A stretch of DNA of 64,000 bases from an uncultured Campylobacter sp. (GTDB lineage Bacteria > Campylobacterota > Campylobacteria > Campylobacterales > Campylobacteraceae): positions 62,001 to 126,000 of the forward strand of contig NZ_CALIST010000022.1 of assembly GCF_938041645.1 (NCBI RefSeq), in the 5' to 3' direction. The notes below the pieces were generated by a model. It searched no databases. It was not told the origin of the DNA and saw only the letters and a program-made list of their open reading frames with translations. The position numbers and the translations under genes were made by a program. Shown in pieces: positions 26,366 to 35,654 of this stretch; position 1 is the stretch's first letter; every line of letters begins with the position of its first letter.

Positions 26366-27295
26366 ATGCAGACTATACAAACTATATTTTTAATGATATT
26401 TCAAGTCGCGGTTATCGTCCTAGTCGCTCCACTTTTCGACGGTATGGCGAGAAAACTTCGAGCCAAACTTCAGTCGAAACAAGGAAGCGATTTTTTCCAG
26501 ACTTACCGCGATATTATTAAGCTTTTTAAGCGCGGCAGAACCGTTCCTGCGTGCAGCCACTGGGTATTTAGATGGGCGCCGTTTTTCCTTTTCGCTACTT
26601 CGGCAGCGATTTTGGCGGCTATTCCTATTACATACAGCAAAGATACCCTTTTCGGAGCGTATTCGGATATTTTCGTTATCCTATATCTAGGCGCGCTTTT
26701 GCGCTTCGTATTCGGTGCGGCTTCGATAGATAGCGGTAACCCTTTTGCGGCAACCGGCGGTGGACGCGAGCAGATGCTTGCCGTTTTTGTCGAACCTGTG
26801 ATGATGATGTGCCTAATCGTAGTAATGATGGCTGCGGGAACTTCAAATTTAGTTGAGATCCAGCAGATGGTACGCAGCGGTCAGATCGGCTATCAAATTC
26901 CAAGCTTTGCCGTCGCCTCGATTGCATTTTTATGGTGTATGTATGTCGAGACCGGCAGAAAGCCATTTGATCTTGCCGAAGCCGAGCAAGAGCTTCAAGA
27001 AGGACTTTTGGGCGAATACGCAGGCAGCGATCTCGGCTTAGTGCAAGCGGCGCTTATTTTGAAGCAGTTTGCGATGATCGGATTATTCCTAACGATATTT
27101 GAGCCGTGGAATTTTAGCAATCCGTTTTTGGCAATCATAATCTTTGTGCTAAAAACTGGCGTATTTTACGTAGCAGCCGTTTTCATCGACAACTTTGGAC
27201 CGCGCTTTAGAATGACTTCGAGCATGCGCAAAATTTCATGCGGTGCTCTTGCCATCGCTTTTGCGGCATTAACGCTTTACGTAGTAGGATTTTAA
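26366..27295 (+). CDS. hyfC: Hydrogenase-4 membrane subunit C (NuoH-like)
   Basis: 309 aa with about eight hydrophobic segments. It anchors the soluble hydrogenase arm to the membrane like NuoH of complex I. The family motifs PLFDGMARKLRAKLQSKQGSDFFQTY are near residues 22-48, with the conserved acidic loop ETGRKPFDLAEAEQELQEG near 195-213. The SD is a strong aggaggtttaag. It lies 10 bp after hyfB and 1 bp before hyfE. Confidence 0.94.
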   Translation: MQTIQTIFLMIFQVAVIVLVAPLFDGMARKLRAKLQSKQGSDFFQTYRDIIKLFKRGRTVPACSHWVFRWAPFFLFATSAAILAAIPITYSKDTLFGAYSDIFVILYLGALLRFVFGAASIDSGNPFAATGGGREQMLAVFVEPVMMMCLIVVMMAAGTSNLVEIQQMVRSGQIGYQIPSFAVASIAFLWCMYVETGRKPFDLAEAEQELQEGLLGEYAGSDLGLVQAALILKQFAMIGLFLTIFEPWNFSNPFLAIIIFVLKTGVFYVAAVFIDNFGPRFRMTSSMRKISCGALAIAFAALTLYVVGF

Positions 27296-27296
27296 G

Positions 27297-27941
27297 ATGA
27301 ATAGTATCGATATTTTAGCAATTTGTATGATCGTAACGTCACTTGCGGTATTCGGACTTAGAAATTTAAAGCTTTCGATCGGAATTTACGCGATTCAGAC
27401 GTTACTTTTGGTAAGCATATTTTTTATGCTATATTCTAACTTCAATGCGCCGCAGCTTAGAATTTGGGCGATAGTGGCGTTTTTTACGAAGGTTATTTTC
27501 GTGCCAGGAATTTTATTTTGGCTAGTTAAAAAGCTGGATGTGATCAGCGAGGATGAGCCGGTAGGCGGCTTTTTCGTAAGCCCCGTTATTGCGATGGGAT
27601 TTTCGCTAGCGATTGCGATGACAATCAATCCGATCTTGCTTAAATTCTCTCTTATTCAAGAAAGAATCGTTCTAATAGCGGCGGTAACCGTATTTATGAT
27701 GGGAATTTTCGGCTTCATGCTAAGAAATTCTTTCATCAAGCAAATTCTAGCCTACTGCCTCTTTGAAAACGGCATCCACCTAAGCCTTGCACTTATGGCT
27801 TACAACTCTCACGAGCTAGTCGAGCTTGGAATTTTAACCGATGCAATCTTTGCGGTTATTATTATGAGCATTTTGGCGGTTAGATTTTACAAAGCTTATG
27901 ACGGGCTTGATACGTCTAAAGCTTCGAATTTAAGGGGTTAA
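27297..27941 (+). CDS. hyfE: Hydrogenase-4 membrane subunit E (NuoK-like)
   Basis: 214 aa with about seven hydrophobic segments. HyfE proteins correspond to NuoK plus extra helices. The FENGIHLSLA motif near residues 157-166 includes the conserved membrane Glu. Spacing is 1 bp from hyfC and 1 bp overlap with hyfF, so the membrane subunits are translationally coupled. Confidence 0.92.
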   Translation: MNSIDILAICMIVTSLAVFGLRNLKLSIGIYAIQTLLLVSIFFMLYSNFNAPQLRIWAIVAFFTKVIFVPGILFWLVKKLDVISEDEPVGGFFVSPVIAMGFSLAIAMTINPILLKFSLIQERIVLIAAVTVFMMGIFGFMLRNSFIKQILAYCLFENGIHLSLALMAYNSHELVELGILTDAIFAVIIMSILAVRFYKAYDGLDTSKASNLRG

Positions 27942-29425
27942 TGATGAATAGTTTAGCTTTTATATTAATTTTTCCGTTGCTCGGAGCGCTGATATTATTC
28001 TTATGCCCTAAGAATTTCAAGCTCCTAAGCTCGCTACACGTTTTGATTTCTGCAGTTACATCCGCAGGGCTACTCTGTAACGTAGGCAAGCTTATCAGCG
28101 GCAACTTCGAGGCTTTTTACGCATACGATAAATTTCTATTCCTAGATAGCCTAGGTTGCGTATTTTTAGTGCTAATCGCCGTAACGGGCTTTTTGGTAAA
28201 TTTATACTCCACCACCTATATGAAATGGGAGATACAGGGCGGTCATCTGGATCTTAGCGATCTTAGAAAATACTACGCGCTCTGCCACGTTTTCGTTTTT
28301 ACGATGACGCTTAGCGTGATCTGTAACAACGTTGCGTTTATGTGGGCTGCAGTAGAGGCCACTACGTTAGCATCGGTATTTTTGGTCGCTATTCATAAAG
28401 ACAAAAAATCTACCGAGAGCGGTTACAAATATATCGTTATCTGCTCGATCGGCTTAGCGTTTGCGCTTTATGCGACCGTTTTACTATATGCGGCTACATT
28501 CAAAATCACGGGCGATGGCGAGGCTTCGATGCTTTGGACTAGCATTATGGATCACGCCAAAGGCTTAAACAAAGATGCCGCTAAGCTTATCTTTATATTC
28601 GCTCTAATAGGCTTTGGAACTAAAGCAGGACTTGCTCCTACTCACACTTGGCTTCCTGACGTTCACGCAGAAGGTCCGGCTCCTATTTCAGCATTACTTT
28701 CGGGTGTGCTTTTAAAATGTGCGATGCTAGCGATATTTAGATATTACGCGGTAACCGCCGAAGCGGTAGGGCCAGACTTCGTTAAGCACGTGATGCTGAT
28801 CTCGGGCACGATCACGCTATTTATAGCAGGAATTTTCCTCGTTCGCCAGCACGACGTGAAAAGGATGTTTGCTTACCACTCGGTCGTTCATATGGGTGTT
28901 ATTGCATTTGCGCTAGGTATCGGCGGATATTTTGGCTTGCTTGCCGCGATCTTTCACTGCTTAGCTCACAGCTTTACTAAGGCTCTTGCATTCTGCTCTA
29001 CCGGTAATATCGCTAGAATTTACGGTCACAAAGATATGACTAGAATGGGCGGTATGGTAAAAATCGCTCCGCTTACTACGATAATGTTTGGTGCTGCGGT
29101 TTGCTCGCTCGTAGGTGTTCCTGCGTTTGCGATCTTTGTAAGCGAATTTAACGTTTTCAAAGGCGCGATAGCCAGCGGTCAATACATAGCCGTAGCATTA
29201 TTTGCGATCGCGCTCGTAATTATTTTCATTGCGGACTTCGCGCACTTTAATCTAGCGAGCTTCGGTACGCCTAAAGGTGAAGTGGTTTATGCTAAAGAGA
29301 TGAGCTTGTTTGAAAATTTACCGCTAATCTTGCTTTGCGCTTTAGTGATAATTTTCGGCGTATGGCACGTAGGTGATTTTTGGATGCTCGTCGAAAACGG
29401 CGTTAGAATAATGATGAGAGGTTAA
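27941..29425 (+). CDS. hyfF: Hydrogenase-4 membrane subunit F (antiporter-like)
   Basis: 494 aa, multi-spanning NuoL/M/N-type. Motifs: WAAVEATTLASVFLV (Glu of TM5), GFGTKAGLAPTHTWLPDVHAEGPAP near residues 226-250, and MFAYHSVVHMG. It is the second proton-channel-like subunit. HyfD, the third in E. coli hydrogenase-4, is not found. The start is ambiguous between the ATGs at 27941 and 27944. Confidence 0.93.
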   Translation: MMNSLAFILIFPLLGALILFLCPKNFKLLSSLHVLISAVTSAGLLCNVGKLISGNFEAFYAYDKFLFLDSLGCVFLVLIAVTGFLVNLYSTTYMKWEIQGGHLDLSDLRKYYALCHVFVFTMTLSVICNNVAFMWAAVEATTLASVFLVAIHKDKKSTESGYKYIVICSIGLAFALYATVLLYAATFKITGDGEASMLWTSIMDHAKGLNKDAAKLIFIFALIGFGTKAGLAPTHTWLPDVHAEGPAPISALLSGVLLKCAMLAIFRYYAVTAEAVGPDFVKHVMLISGTITLFIAGIFLVRQHDVKRMFAYHSVVHMGVIAFALGIGGYFGLLAAIFHCLAHSFTKALAFCSTGNIARIYGHKDMTRMGGMVKIAPLTTIMFGAAVCSLVGVPAFAIFVSEFNVFKGAIASGQYIAVALFAIALVIIFIADFAHFNLASFGTPKGEVVYAKEMSLFENLPLILLCALVIIFGVWHVGDFWMLVENGVRIMMRG

Positions 29426-29427
29426 AA

Positions 29428-31164
29428 ATGAGAGGCGATAAATTTATAGAAATTTTAAAGACCAAAGTCAAGGTCTTAGAAGTTACCCGCCAAGCCGAGG
29501 ATCAAATCACCGTTTTAGTGGATAGAAATGATCTGCCGCTTGCGGTTAAGACGCTATATTATGACATCGGCGGTTTTATCAGCACGATGATCCCTAACGA
29601 TGAGCGCGAGCTAAACGGAAATTTCGCGCTTTACTATGCGATATCTATGGAAGGTGGTAAGATGACCGAAGCGGAGGATTTCGCCGCAGAGGATAAATGC
29701 TTCATCACCGTTAGGACGCTAATTCCCGGATCGGATCCTACGTTCCCGTCGGTTACTCCTTTAGTGCCTGCTTGCGTATGGTACGAAAGAGAAGCCTTCG
29801 ATATGTTTGGTTTAATCGCCGAAGGCTTGCCTGATAAACGCCGCTTGGTGCTAAGCGACGATTGGCCCGATGGGCTTCATCCACTTCGCAAAGACGCAAT
29901 GGACTACCGCTATAGACCCGATCCTGTAGATCATAAAGACGAGCCTAATGCAGAGTTTTTATTTCCTAGCGGCGACGGCGTAGTAGATGTTCCACTTGGA
30001 CCTCTTCACGTAACGAGTGATGAGCCGGGACACTTCAGACTATTTTGCGACGGCGATGAGATTATCGATGCAGACTACCGCTTGTTTTATCAGCACCGCG
30101 GTATGGAGAAGCTAGCTGAAAACCGAATGAATTACGATCAGATGGGCTATTTAGCAGAGCGCGTCTGCGGAATTTGCGGCTACGCTCACGCGATTGCGTG
30201 TATTGAAGCAGCAGAGAAAGCTATCAAGCTTGAAATTCCGCTTCGTGCGCAAGCTATCCGCGTCATCTGCCTTGAGATCGAGCGCCTTCACAGCCACCTT
30301 TTAAATATCGGTCTAGCCTGCGAGGTAACGGGTAACTACAACGCCTTCATGCATATCTTTAGGGTGCGCGAATACTCCATGGAGCTAGCTCAGCTCGTAA
30401 CCGGCGGCCGCAAGACCTACGGCAATGTCATTATGGGCGGACTTCGCCGTGATATGACCGATAATGAAATTCGCAAGAGCATCGAGATCATCAACAAGCT
30501 CGACGTTCAAATTTCAGAAATTTGGGACGCTGTTATGGAGGATAAACGCCAAATCGGTCGCTGGAAAGGCGTAGGCGTATTAGATCGCAAAGTAGCGCGT
30601 GATTTTAGCCCGGTAGGTCCAAATATGAGAGCTTCCGGTTTTAAACGCGACAACCGCTACGATCACCCTTATGATTTCTTTAACAAGATAGAATTCGAAG
30701 TAGCCGTAGAGCACGGTGGCGATGTATTCAGCCGCGAAGTCGTAAGGTATAAAGAGCTCAAACAATCGATCCACATCATCAGGCAGTGCTTGCATCAAAT
30801 GCCGCAAACTCCGATAATGATCGATCCACAGACTATGATCAGACCGGAAAACTACGCTTTAGGTCACGACGAAGCGCCACGCGGCGAAAATGTCCACTGG
30901 ATCATGCAAGGAAACGCTCAGAAGGTTTACCGCTGGAGATGTCGCGCCGCTACGTATAACAACTGGCCGAGCTTAAGATTTCAATTCCGCGGAAATAACA
31001 TCTCCGATGCGGCGCTAATCGTATGCTCGATGGATCCGTGCTACTCATGCACCGAGCGCGTAACTTTAGTCGATATTAATAGCGGAAAGAGTAAAATTCT
31101 AACCGAAAAAGACCTTAAGAAATTTTGCCAAGACGGCAAGGTTAGCAAAAAGGATTTAAGATGA
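29428..31164 (+). CDS. hyfG: Hydrogenase-4 large subunit (NiFe site), with NuoC-like N-terminal part
   Basis: 578 aa. Residues about 1-180 are NuoC-like and the rest is NuoD/NiFe large subunit. The L1 nickel motif is RVCGICGYAH (near 244-253) and the L2 motif is DPCYSCTERV (near 533-542). The extension after Arg of L2 (about 36 residues) is what HycI-type proteases remove after nickel insertion, and such a protease is encoded at 32862. The length matches HycE/HyfG. It reduces protons to H2 in the cytoplasm-facing arm. Confidence 0.95.
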   Translation: MRGDKFIEILKTKVKVLEVTRQAEDQITVLVDRNDLPLAVKTLYYDIGGFISTMIPNDERELNGNFALYYAISMEGGKMTEAEDFAAEDKCFITVRTLIPGSDPTFPSVTPLVPACVWYEREAFDMFGLIAEGLPDKRRLVLSDDWPDGLHPLRKDAMDYRYRPDPVDHKDEPNAEFLFPSGDGVVDVPLGPLHVTSDEPGHFRLFCDGDEIIDADYRLFYQHRGMEKLAENRMNYDQMGYLAERVCGICGYAHAIACIEAAEKAIKLEIPLRAQAIRVICLEIERLHSHLLNIGLACEVTGNYNAFMHIFRVREYSMELAQLVTGGRKTYGNVIMGGLRRDMTDNEIRKSIEIINKLDVQISEIWDAVMEDKRQIGRWKGVGVLDRKVARDFSPVGPNMRASGFKRDNRYDHPYDFFNKIEFEVAVEHGGDVFSREVVRYKELKQSIHIIRQCLHQMPQTPIMIDPQTMIRPENYALGHDEAPRGENVHWIMQGNAQKVYRWRCRAATYNNWPSLRFQFRGNNISDAALIVCSMDPCYSCTERVTLVDINSGKSKILTEKDLKKFCQDGKVSKKDLR

Positions 31165-31700
31165 TGAAATTATTCGACATTACCGAAAAATATGGTAAGG
31201 CGACCTATGCTTATCCGTTTGAGCCATACATCGTGCCCGAGAATTTTCGCGGGCAGCCTGAATACACCTATGAGCTTTGCATAGGCTGTGCCGCGTGCGG
31301 TATCGCCTGCCCATCCAATGCGATTGAGCTTAAGATGAATGAAGCTCAAACCAAGCTTATTTGGGAATTTGACTGCGGACGCTGCATATTTTGCGGTCGC
31401 TGCGACGAAGTATGCCCTACGGGAGCGGTAAGGCTAGGCAATAGCTTTGAGCTAGCGGTAAAATTTGATAAAAGCGCGCTTATCCAACACGGCGAGCTTG
31501 AGATGGAAAAATGCAGCTGCTGCGGCAAGCCGATGACCCCAAAAAGGCTCATCAATTACACGCTAGAAAAGCTAAGTACGGCAAATTTGCTTCCAGGCAG
31601 ATTAGAAGAAGCTAAAAAATATCTCTATATCTGTCCTGAATGCAAAAAAGCTCAAGCGGTCGAAAGAGTGACCAAAGGTATAGAGGAGGCAATAAAATGA
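31161..31700 (+). CDS. hyfH: Hydrogenase-4 ferredoxin-like subunit
   Basis: 179 aa, NuoI/HycF-like. Two [4Fe-4S] motifs: CIGCAACGIACPSNAI near residues 39-54 and CGRCIFCGRCDEVCPTGAV near 73-92. A C-terminal pair of CxxC knuckles (CSCCGKPM, CPECKKA) is also seen in E. coli HycF and may bind zinc. It relays electrons between HyfA and HyfI. It overlaps hyfG by 4 bp and hyfI by 4 bp. Confidence 0.93.
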   Translation: MMKLFDITEKYGKATYAYPFEPYIVPENFRGQPEYTYELCIGCAACGIACPSNAIELKMNEAQTKLIWEFDCGRCIFCGRCDEVCPTGAVRLGNSFELAVKFDKSALIQHGELEMEKCSCCGKPMTPKRLINYTLEKLSTANLLPGRLEEAKKYLYICPECKKAQAVERVTKGIEEAIK

Positions 31701-32521
31701 GTTTGTATCAAGTCCCCGAAAATATTAAAAACGCAAACGATCTAACCGCAAAATTGGAGCTTTTAAAAAATATCAAACGAAGCTTCAGCGTTTATCGTAT
31801 CGACTGCGGAAGTTGCAACGGCTGTGAAATCGAAATTTTTGCTTCTATCACGCCGATGTGGGATCCGGAGCGCTTCGGATTTAAACTCGTAGCCAACCCT
31901 CGCCACGCAGATATCTTAGTCTGCACCGGTCCGGTTACTCGACAGATGTATTATCCGCTGCTCCGCGCTTATGAGGCTGCACCTGATCCAAAGATCGTAG
32001 TAGCTCTTGGGGCCTGCGGAAGTACTGGCGGAATTTTTCATGACGCATATAGCGTATGGAGTGGTATAGATAAGATTGTACCGGTGGATGTTTATATCCC
32101 CGGCTGCCCTCCGCATCCTGCTAGCATCATCTATGGTCTTGGCATGGCGCTTGGCATCATCGATCAAAAGCTTCAAAAGAAGAGCTATGAGCAAGATAGC
32201 ACTCTTCCGCCACCGGTTAAGAGTTCAGTTATCGGCAATATTTTATTCGAGCGCGATCTGCAAGCTGAAGCTAAGAGGCTGATGAGCTATATTTTCGGAA
32301 GAGTTTTATTCGCAAAATATATGGATGCGATCAAAACCTCATCTGACGTTCACGATCCAAAAGCTTCTCGCGAGGCTCTACTTAACGCTATCCACACCGA
32401 AGAGGATCCTAGATACGCGGAGTGTATGGCACTATTGCACAATGACGTATATCTAAAATACGCCCGCGCTACGGAGGAATTTAAGATCGATCCACAAAAA
32501 GAGGTCTGGAGCAAACGATGA
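31697..32521 (+). CDS. hyfI: Hydrogenase-4 small subunit (NuoB-like)
   Basis: 274 aa from ATG 31697 (MSLYQVPENIKN), which has an agaggaggca SD and ATGA overlap with hyfH. An upstream in-frame start at 31640 is less likely. The proximal cluster ligands are DCGSCNGCEIEIF (about 38-50), GACGSTGGIF and PGCPPHP. It completes the electron path to the NiFe site in HyfG. It overlaps the next gene by 4 bp. Confidence 0.94.
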   Translation: MSLYQVPENIKNANDLTAKLELLKNIKRSFSVYRIDCGSCNGCEIEIFASITPMWDPERFGFKLVANPRHADILVCTGPVTRQMYYPLLRAYEAAPDPKIVVALGACGSTGGIFHDAYSVWSGIDKIVPVDVYIPGCPPHPASIIYGLGMALGIIDQKLQKKSYEQDSTLPPPVKSSVIGNILFERDLQAEAKRLMSYIFGRVLFAKYMDAIKTSSDVHDPKASREALLNAIHTEEDPRYAECMALLHNDVYLKYARATEEFKIDPQKEVWSKR

Positions 32522-32862
32522 TTGAGGTTTTTAAGCTTACAAAGCGGCATATGGACGAAAACGAAAATTTACCTAAAGAGCTAAAGGATATCAAGGTTTT
32601 TTCCACCTGCGTCGGTCACGGCGTAGGTACGATAGATTTTAGCGAAAAGGTACTTGAGATAGACGATGAAGAATTTAAACGCATCATCGAGAACTCGGGC
32701 GACTACGTTAAATTTAAGATCGGTAACCTAAGCAAGTATTTCGAGATTGAAATTTTTGCCGAGCACGCAGCTAAGCTAATCCCTCAGCTTTGCGAATGTG
32801 AGCTTAAAGATCTGCTAAAAAATATGCGCGAAGGATATTTCGTGCTAAGGAAGGATTTTTGA
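32518..32862 (+). CDS. HycH/HyfJ-like formate hydrogenlyase maturation protein
   Basis: 114 aa. The VFSTCVGHGVGTIDFSEKV segment (residues about 28-46) resembles the HycH/HyfJ family, which is needed for assembly of the large subunit. Position between hyfI and the protease gene agrees. No catalytic motif is known for the family. Overlaps are 4 bp upstream and 1 bp downstream. Confidence 0.72.
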   Translation: MIEVFKLTKRHMDENENLPKELKDIKVFSTCVGHGVGTIDFSEKVLEIDDEEFKRIIENSGDYVKFKIGNLSKYFEIEIFAEHAAKLIPQLCECELKDLLKNMREGYFVLRKDF

Positions 32863-33314
32863 TGCGAAAGGCGTTGCTTTGTATCGGCAATCCCCTTCGC
32901 GGCGACGACGACGTGGGCAATGAAACAGGGCGAATAGTCGAGGCGAACCTAAAAGATTGGCGCGTTTTTTATGGGCAGGATGTGCCCGAAAACGAATTTG
33001 CAGCCCTTAGGGAATTTGCCCCTGAAATTCTGATCGTAGTAGATGCGATGAGCGGCTTTGATGAGGATAAGATAGAATTTTTCGACCTCAGCAACGATCG
33101 CGACTATATCTACTCGACGCATAACCTGCCTACGCCGGTGCTTCTAAGCTATCTGCGCAAAATTTGCCCAAAGACATTGTTTTTGGGCATAAGTGTGCTG
33201 CTCGATAACGTCCTTGATTTTAAAGAAGGGCTAAGCGAGAGCGCAAAAAAAAGTGCGCAAAAAGCTTATGAGCGTATCTTAGAAATTGATTCAAATTTAA
33301 ATGAGGAGGAGTAA
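32862..33314 (+). CDS. HycI-type hydrogenase maturation endopeptidase
   Basis: 150 aa. It cleaves the C-terminal tail of the NiFe large subunit (HyfG) after nickel insertion. Motifs LCIGNPLRGDDDVGNE (residues about 6-21, first metal-binding acid) and VVDAMSG (second) and STHNLPTPVLLSYL (His ligand) are as in HycI. I choose the ATG at 32862, overlapping the upstream TGA by one base. It ends directly before the focA-like ATG. Confidence 0.88.
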   Translation: MRKALLCIGNPLRGDDDVGNETGRIVEANLKDWRVFYGQDVPENEFAALREFAPEILIVVDAMSGFDEDKIEFFDLSNDRDYIYSTHNLPTPVLLSYLRKICPKTLFLGISVLLDNVLDFKEGLSESAKKSAQKAYERILEIDSNLNEEE

Positions 33315-34178
33315 ATGTTAAATCCTGCAGAAACCGCGCAAGCGGTGTCTAGTTCGATGCAACACAAGGCGCATACCCCGCTAATTAGCATAATTTTTCT
33401 AGCTATAATGGCGGGCGCTGCAATCGCTATGGGCGATATTTTCTGGGCTCACTCGACCGTCGGAATGGCTGAAAAGCAATCTATTGGCTTATCGAATTTC
33501 ATCGGTGGTATTACCTTTAGCTGCGGTCTGATGATGGTGGTTTTTTACGGTGGGCATCTATTTACCAGCTCTGTTTTAACGGGTGTGCCTGCTGCCGATG
33601 GCAAATTACCGCTAGGTAAAACTATCGGCTATTGGGCTATCGTTTGGTGCTTTAACTTCGTAGGCGGCGCGTTAATCGCGTATATGTATTATTACTCAGG
33701 ACTTCCGCTTAAATATGATGGCTACATCTTGCAGCACTTCATTCCTGCAGCAGCAGGCAAAATAAACGCACCTTTTCATGAACTATTCATCCGCGGAATT
33801 TTTTGTAACGTGTTTGTATGTATGTCTATCTGGACTGCGACCAGTGAGAGCAATCTATCGGGTAAATTCTTTGCAATTATGTGGATGATCGGCGCATTCG
33901 TAGCTTGCTCGATGGAACACTGCGTGGCAAATATGTTTATCCTAACTGAAGGCATCATCGCTAAAGGCCACTACCTTGCGGCTGCAGGTGGCGATGTAAA
34001 CGCTCTTGCAAGCTCGCTTCACGGTGTAACGGCAGCTCAAATAGATTCAATAAACTGGGGAAATTTCATCGTTAAAAATATGATCCCGGTTACGCTAGGC
34101 AACATCTGCGGCGGTCTATTTTTCGTAGGCTTGGTTGGATTTATGGTAAATAAATACGATATGAAAAAGAAAGACTAA
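33315..34178 (+). CDS. Formate/nitrite transporter family channel (FocA-like)
   Basis: 287 aa, six hydrophobic segments, pentameric FNT family. Visible family features are GGITFSCGLMMVVFYGGHLFTSS (residues about 58-80, the omega loop region), and CMEHCVANMF near 199-208 with the pore His in SMEHCVANM. It moves formate (or nitrite) across the inner membrane. Its start codon follows the protease stop with no gap, so it belongs to the hyf operon and formate is the likely substrate. Confidence 0.9.
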   Translation: MLNPAETAQAVSSSMQHKAHTPLISIIFLAIMAGAAIAMGDIFWAHSTVGMAEKQSIGLSNFIGGITFSCGLMMVVFYGGHLFTSSVLTGVPAADGKLPLGKTIGYWAIVWCFNFVGGALIAYMYYYSGLPLKYDGYILQHFIPAAAGKINAPFHELFIRGIFCNVFVCMSIWTATSESNLSGKFFAIMWMIGAFVACSMEHCVANMFILTEGIIAKGHYLAAAGGDVNALASSLHGVTAAQIDSINWGNFIVKNMIPVTLGNICGGLFFVGLVGFMVNKYDMKKKD

Positions 34179-34213
34179 TCTATCGCGCTTCAGCACGATA
34201 TAAACAAAATACG

Positions 34214-34239
34214 GCGCGGCACTTTGCCGCGCATTTTTA
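34214..34239 (+). terminator. Rho-independent terminator of the hyf operon
   Basis: The 8-bp stem gcgcggca (34214-34221) / tgccgcgc (34225-34232) has a 3-nt loop and is followed by atttttaa, 36 bp after the focA-like stop. A transcript from the TATAAT at 23724 would end here, about 10.5 kb. Confidence 0.88.
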
Positions 34240-34662
34240 ATTTCTAAAATTTTAAAAATTCTCATACATAAAATTTCGCTCGATCCAAAATTTTAAATTC
34301 CATTGCAACCCATAAAATTCCAGCTTGATTTAAAATTTTAAATTCCATAGCCTGCCACTAAATTTAAAATTCCAAAGCTTTGCGTTTTAGGATAGCGGAT
34401 AAAATGCAAAAGTGAATTACGTGTTAAAATTTTAAGCAAATTCAAAACAGAATTTTAAACGAGACCACAAACCCAAATTTTATATAAGTTAAAATTTTAG
34501 ACGAAATCCTAACGAAATTCGGGATGGAATTCTAAAACCAAGCTCTTGATAAAAATTTTACGCTGTAAATCTAGGCAAAATCCTGCGCCTTGACTTTAGG
34601 CAAATTTCGCGCTTAAGCCGTAACGTAAGCCGCATAAATGCTTTTAAAACTCTAGCCCGAGC
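34240..34662. other. RAATTY-rich spacer between convergent genes
   Basis: It is filled with AAATTT/AAATTC/GAATTT words (for example taaaattttaaattcca repeats around 34260-34370). No gene or RNA seen. Confidence 0.7.
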
Positions 34663-35301
34663 CTAAACACAGTAGCTAAGCAATCTGTCGTAGTCTAGGA
34701 TCAAAAACTCGTGCTGACTGATTTTTTGAATTACGTTATCTTTTACAAGCTCGTTAAACGCGGTACTCGCGCTTTGGCGCTTGAGCCCCACGAAGGATGA
34801 AAGCACCTTTAGCGAAAAGGGCAAAAAGACGTATTTGTAGCCATTTTGATGAAAATTCTGCTCGTTTGCAAGCTCGATCAAAAAGCTCGCGATGCGCCCT
34901 TTTGCATTTTCAAAAAGTATAGAGCGTGTGATTTTGCGCTGCAGCAGAATTATCTCTGTTAAAATTTTTATATATGCCTCGCAAAAGCTGCGATTTGCCA
35001 AGATCTCCCCTAGTCCGCTCGCATCGATCGTATAAATCTCGCTGTCCTCTAAAAACTCAAGCGCGCAAATTTCATTAAGAATGGTAATATTGTCCTTGTT
35101 TAGGTAGTTGATGATGAATTCTTCGCCGTCTTCAAAAAACGAAAGCTTCGCCTGCCCGCTTTTAAAAATAAAAACTTTGGGCGCCTCGCTATAAAAAACA
35201 TAGCCTTTTTTGATGACTTGGTGCTCGAACATTGCAAGCTCCTCGTCGCTAAGCGTGGCGATAGCCTCGGTTTGCAGTAGTCCCAGCCGCGATTTTTCCA
35301 T
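34663..35301 (-). CDS. Crp/Fnr-family transcriptional regulator
   Basis: 212 aa. An N-terminal cyclic-nucleotide-binding-like beta domain (FIFKSGQAKLSFFEDGEEFIINYL) is followed by a dimer helix (EIILLQRKITRSILFENAKGRIASFLIELA) and a C-terminal helix-turn-helix (LSSFVGLKRQSASTAFNELVKDNVI, about 165-190). It lacks an N-terminal Cys cluster, so an O2-sensing Fe-S cluster as in Fnr is unlikely. It lies convergent to the formate channel gene. A role in controlling the hyf genes is possible but only inferred from position. Confidence 0.88.
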   Translation of the reverse strand: MEKSRLGLLQTEAIATLSDEELAMFEHQVIKKGYVFYSEAPKVFIFKSGQAKLSFFEDGEEFIINYLNKDNITILNEICALEFLEDSEIYTIDASGLGEILANRSFCEAYIKILTEIILLQRKITRSILFENAKGRIASFLIELANEQNFHQNGYKYVFLPFSLKVLSSFVGLKRQSASTAFNELVKDNVIQKISQHEFLILDYDRLLSYCV

Positions 35302-35654
35302 ATAACCTCCAAAAGCTAAGAATTATACAATGAAATATTTAGACAAAGATAAAGCTGCGCGGATTAAATTTACCATCCGCACTATGGCTGCGCATCTAGG
35401 TCGCCGGAGCTAATAAATTTTATAGCTTTTAAAATTCTAAATTTTACCCGCGCTTTGCATCGCGTAAAATTTCAAAAATTTATTGAGCCTTATGCGGCGA
35501 AATTATAGCCAAAACCCGTGGCGCGAATTTAAAATTCTGTCTTTAAATAAAAATTCATATCATTTCATTGAAATTTTATTTAGCAAGGATATAATAATGC
35601 ATATTAAAAATAAGCGGTATTTTGCTCGCGATGACACCGCAAGAAAGGCACTTC
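35302..35654. other. Spacer between Crp/Fnr regulator and methyltransferase
   Basis: 353 bp containing RAATTY words and one good promoter (listed separately). A 63-codon ORF from 35483 overlaps the methyltransferase start and is not supported. Confidence 0.6.
35568..35595 (+). promoter_or_regulatory. Sigma70-type promoter for the methyltransferase gene
   Basis: TTGAAA (35568-35573), 16-bp spacer, TATAAT (35590-35595); about 60 bp before the start codon at 35655. This is one of the best matches to consensus in the window. Confidence 0.7.
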
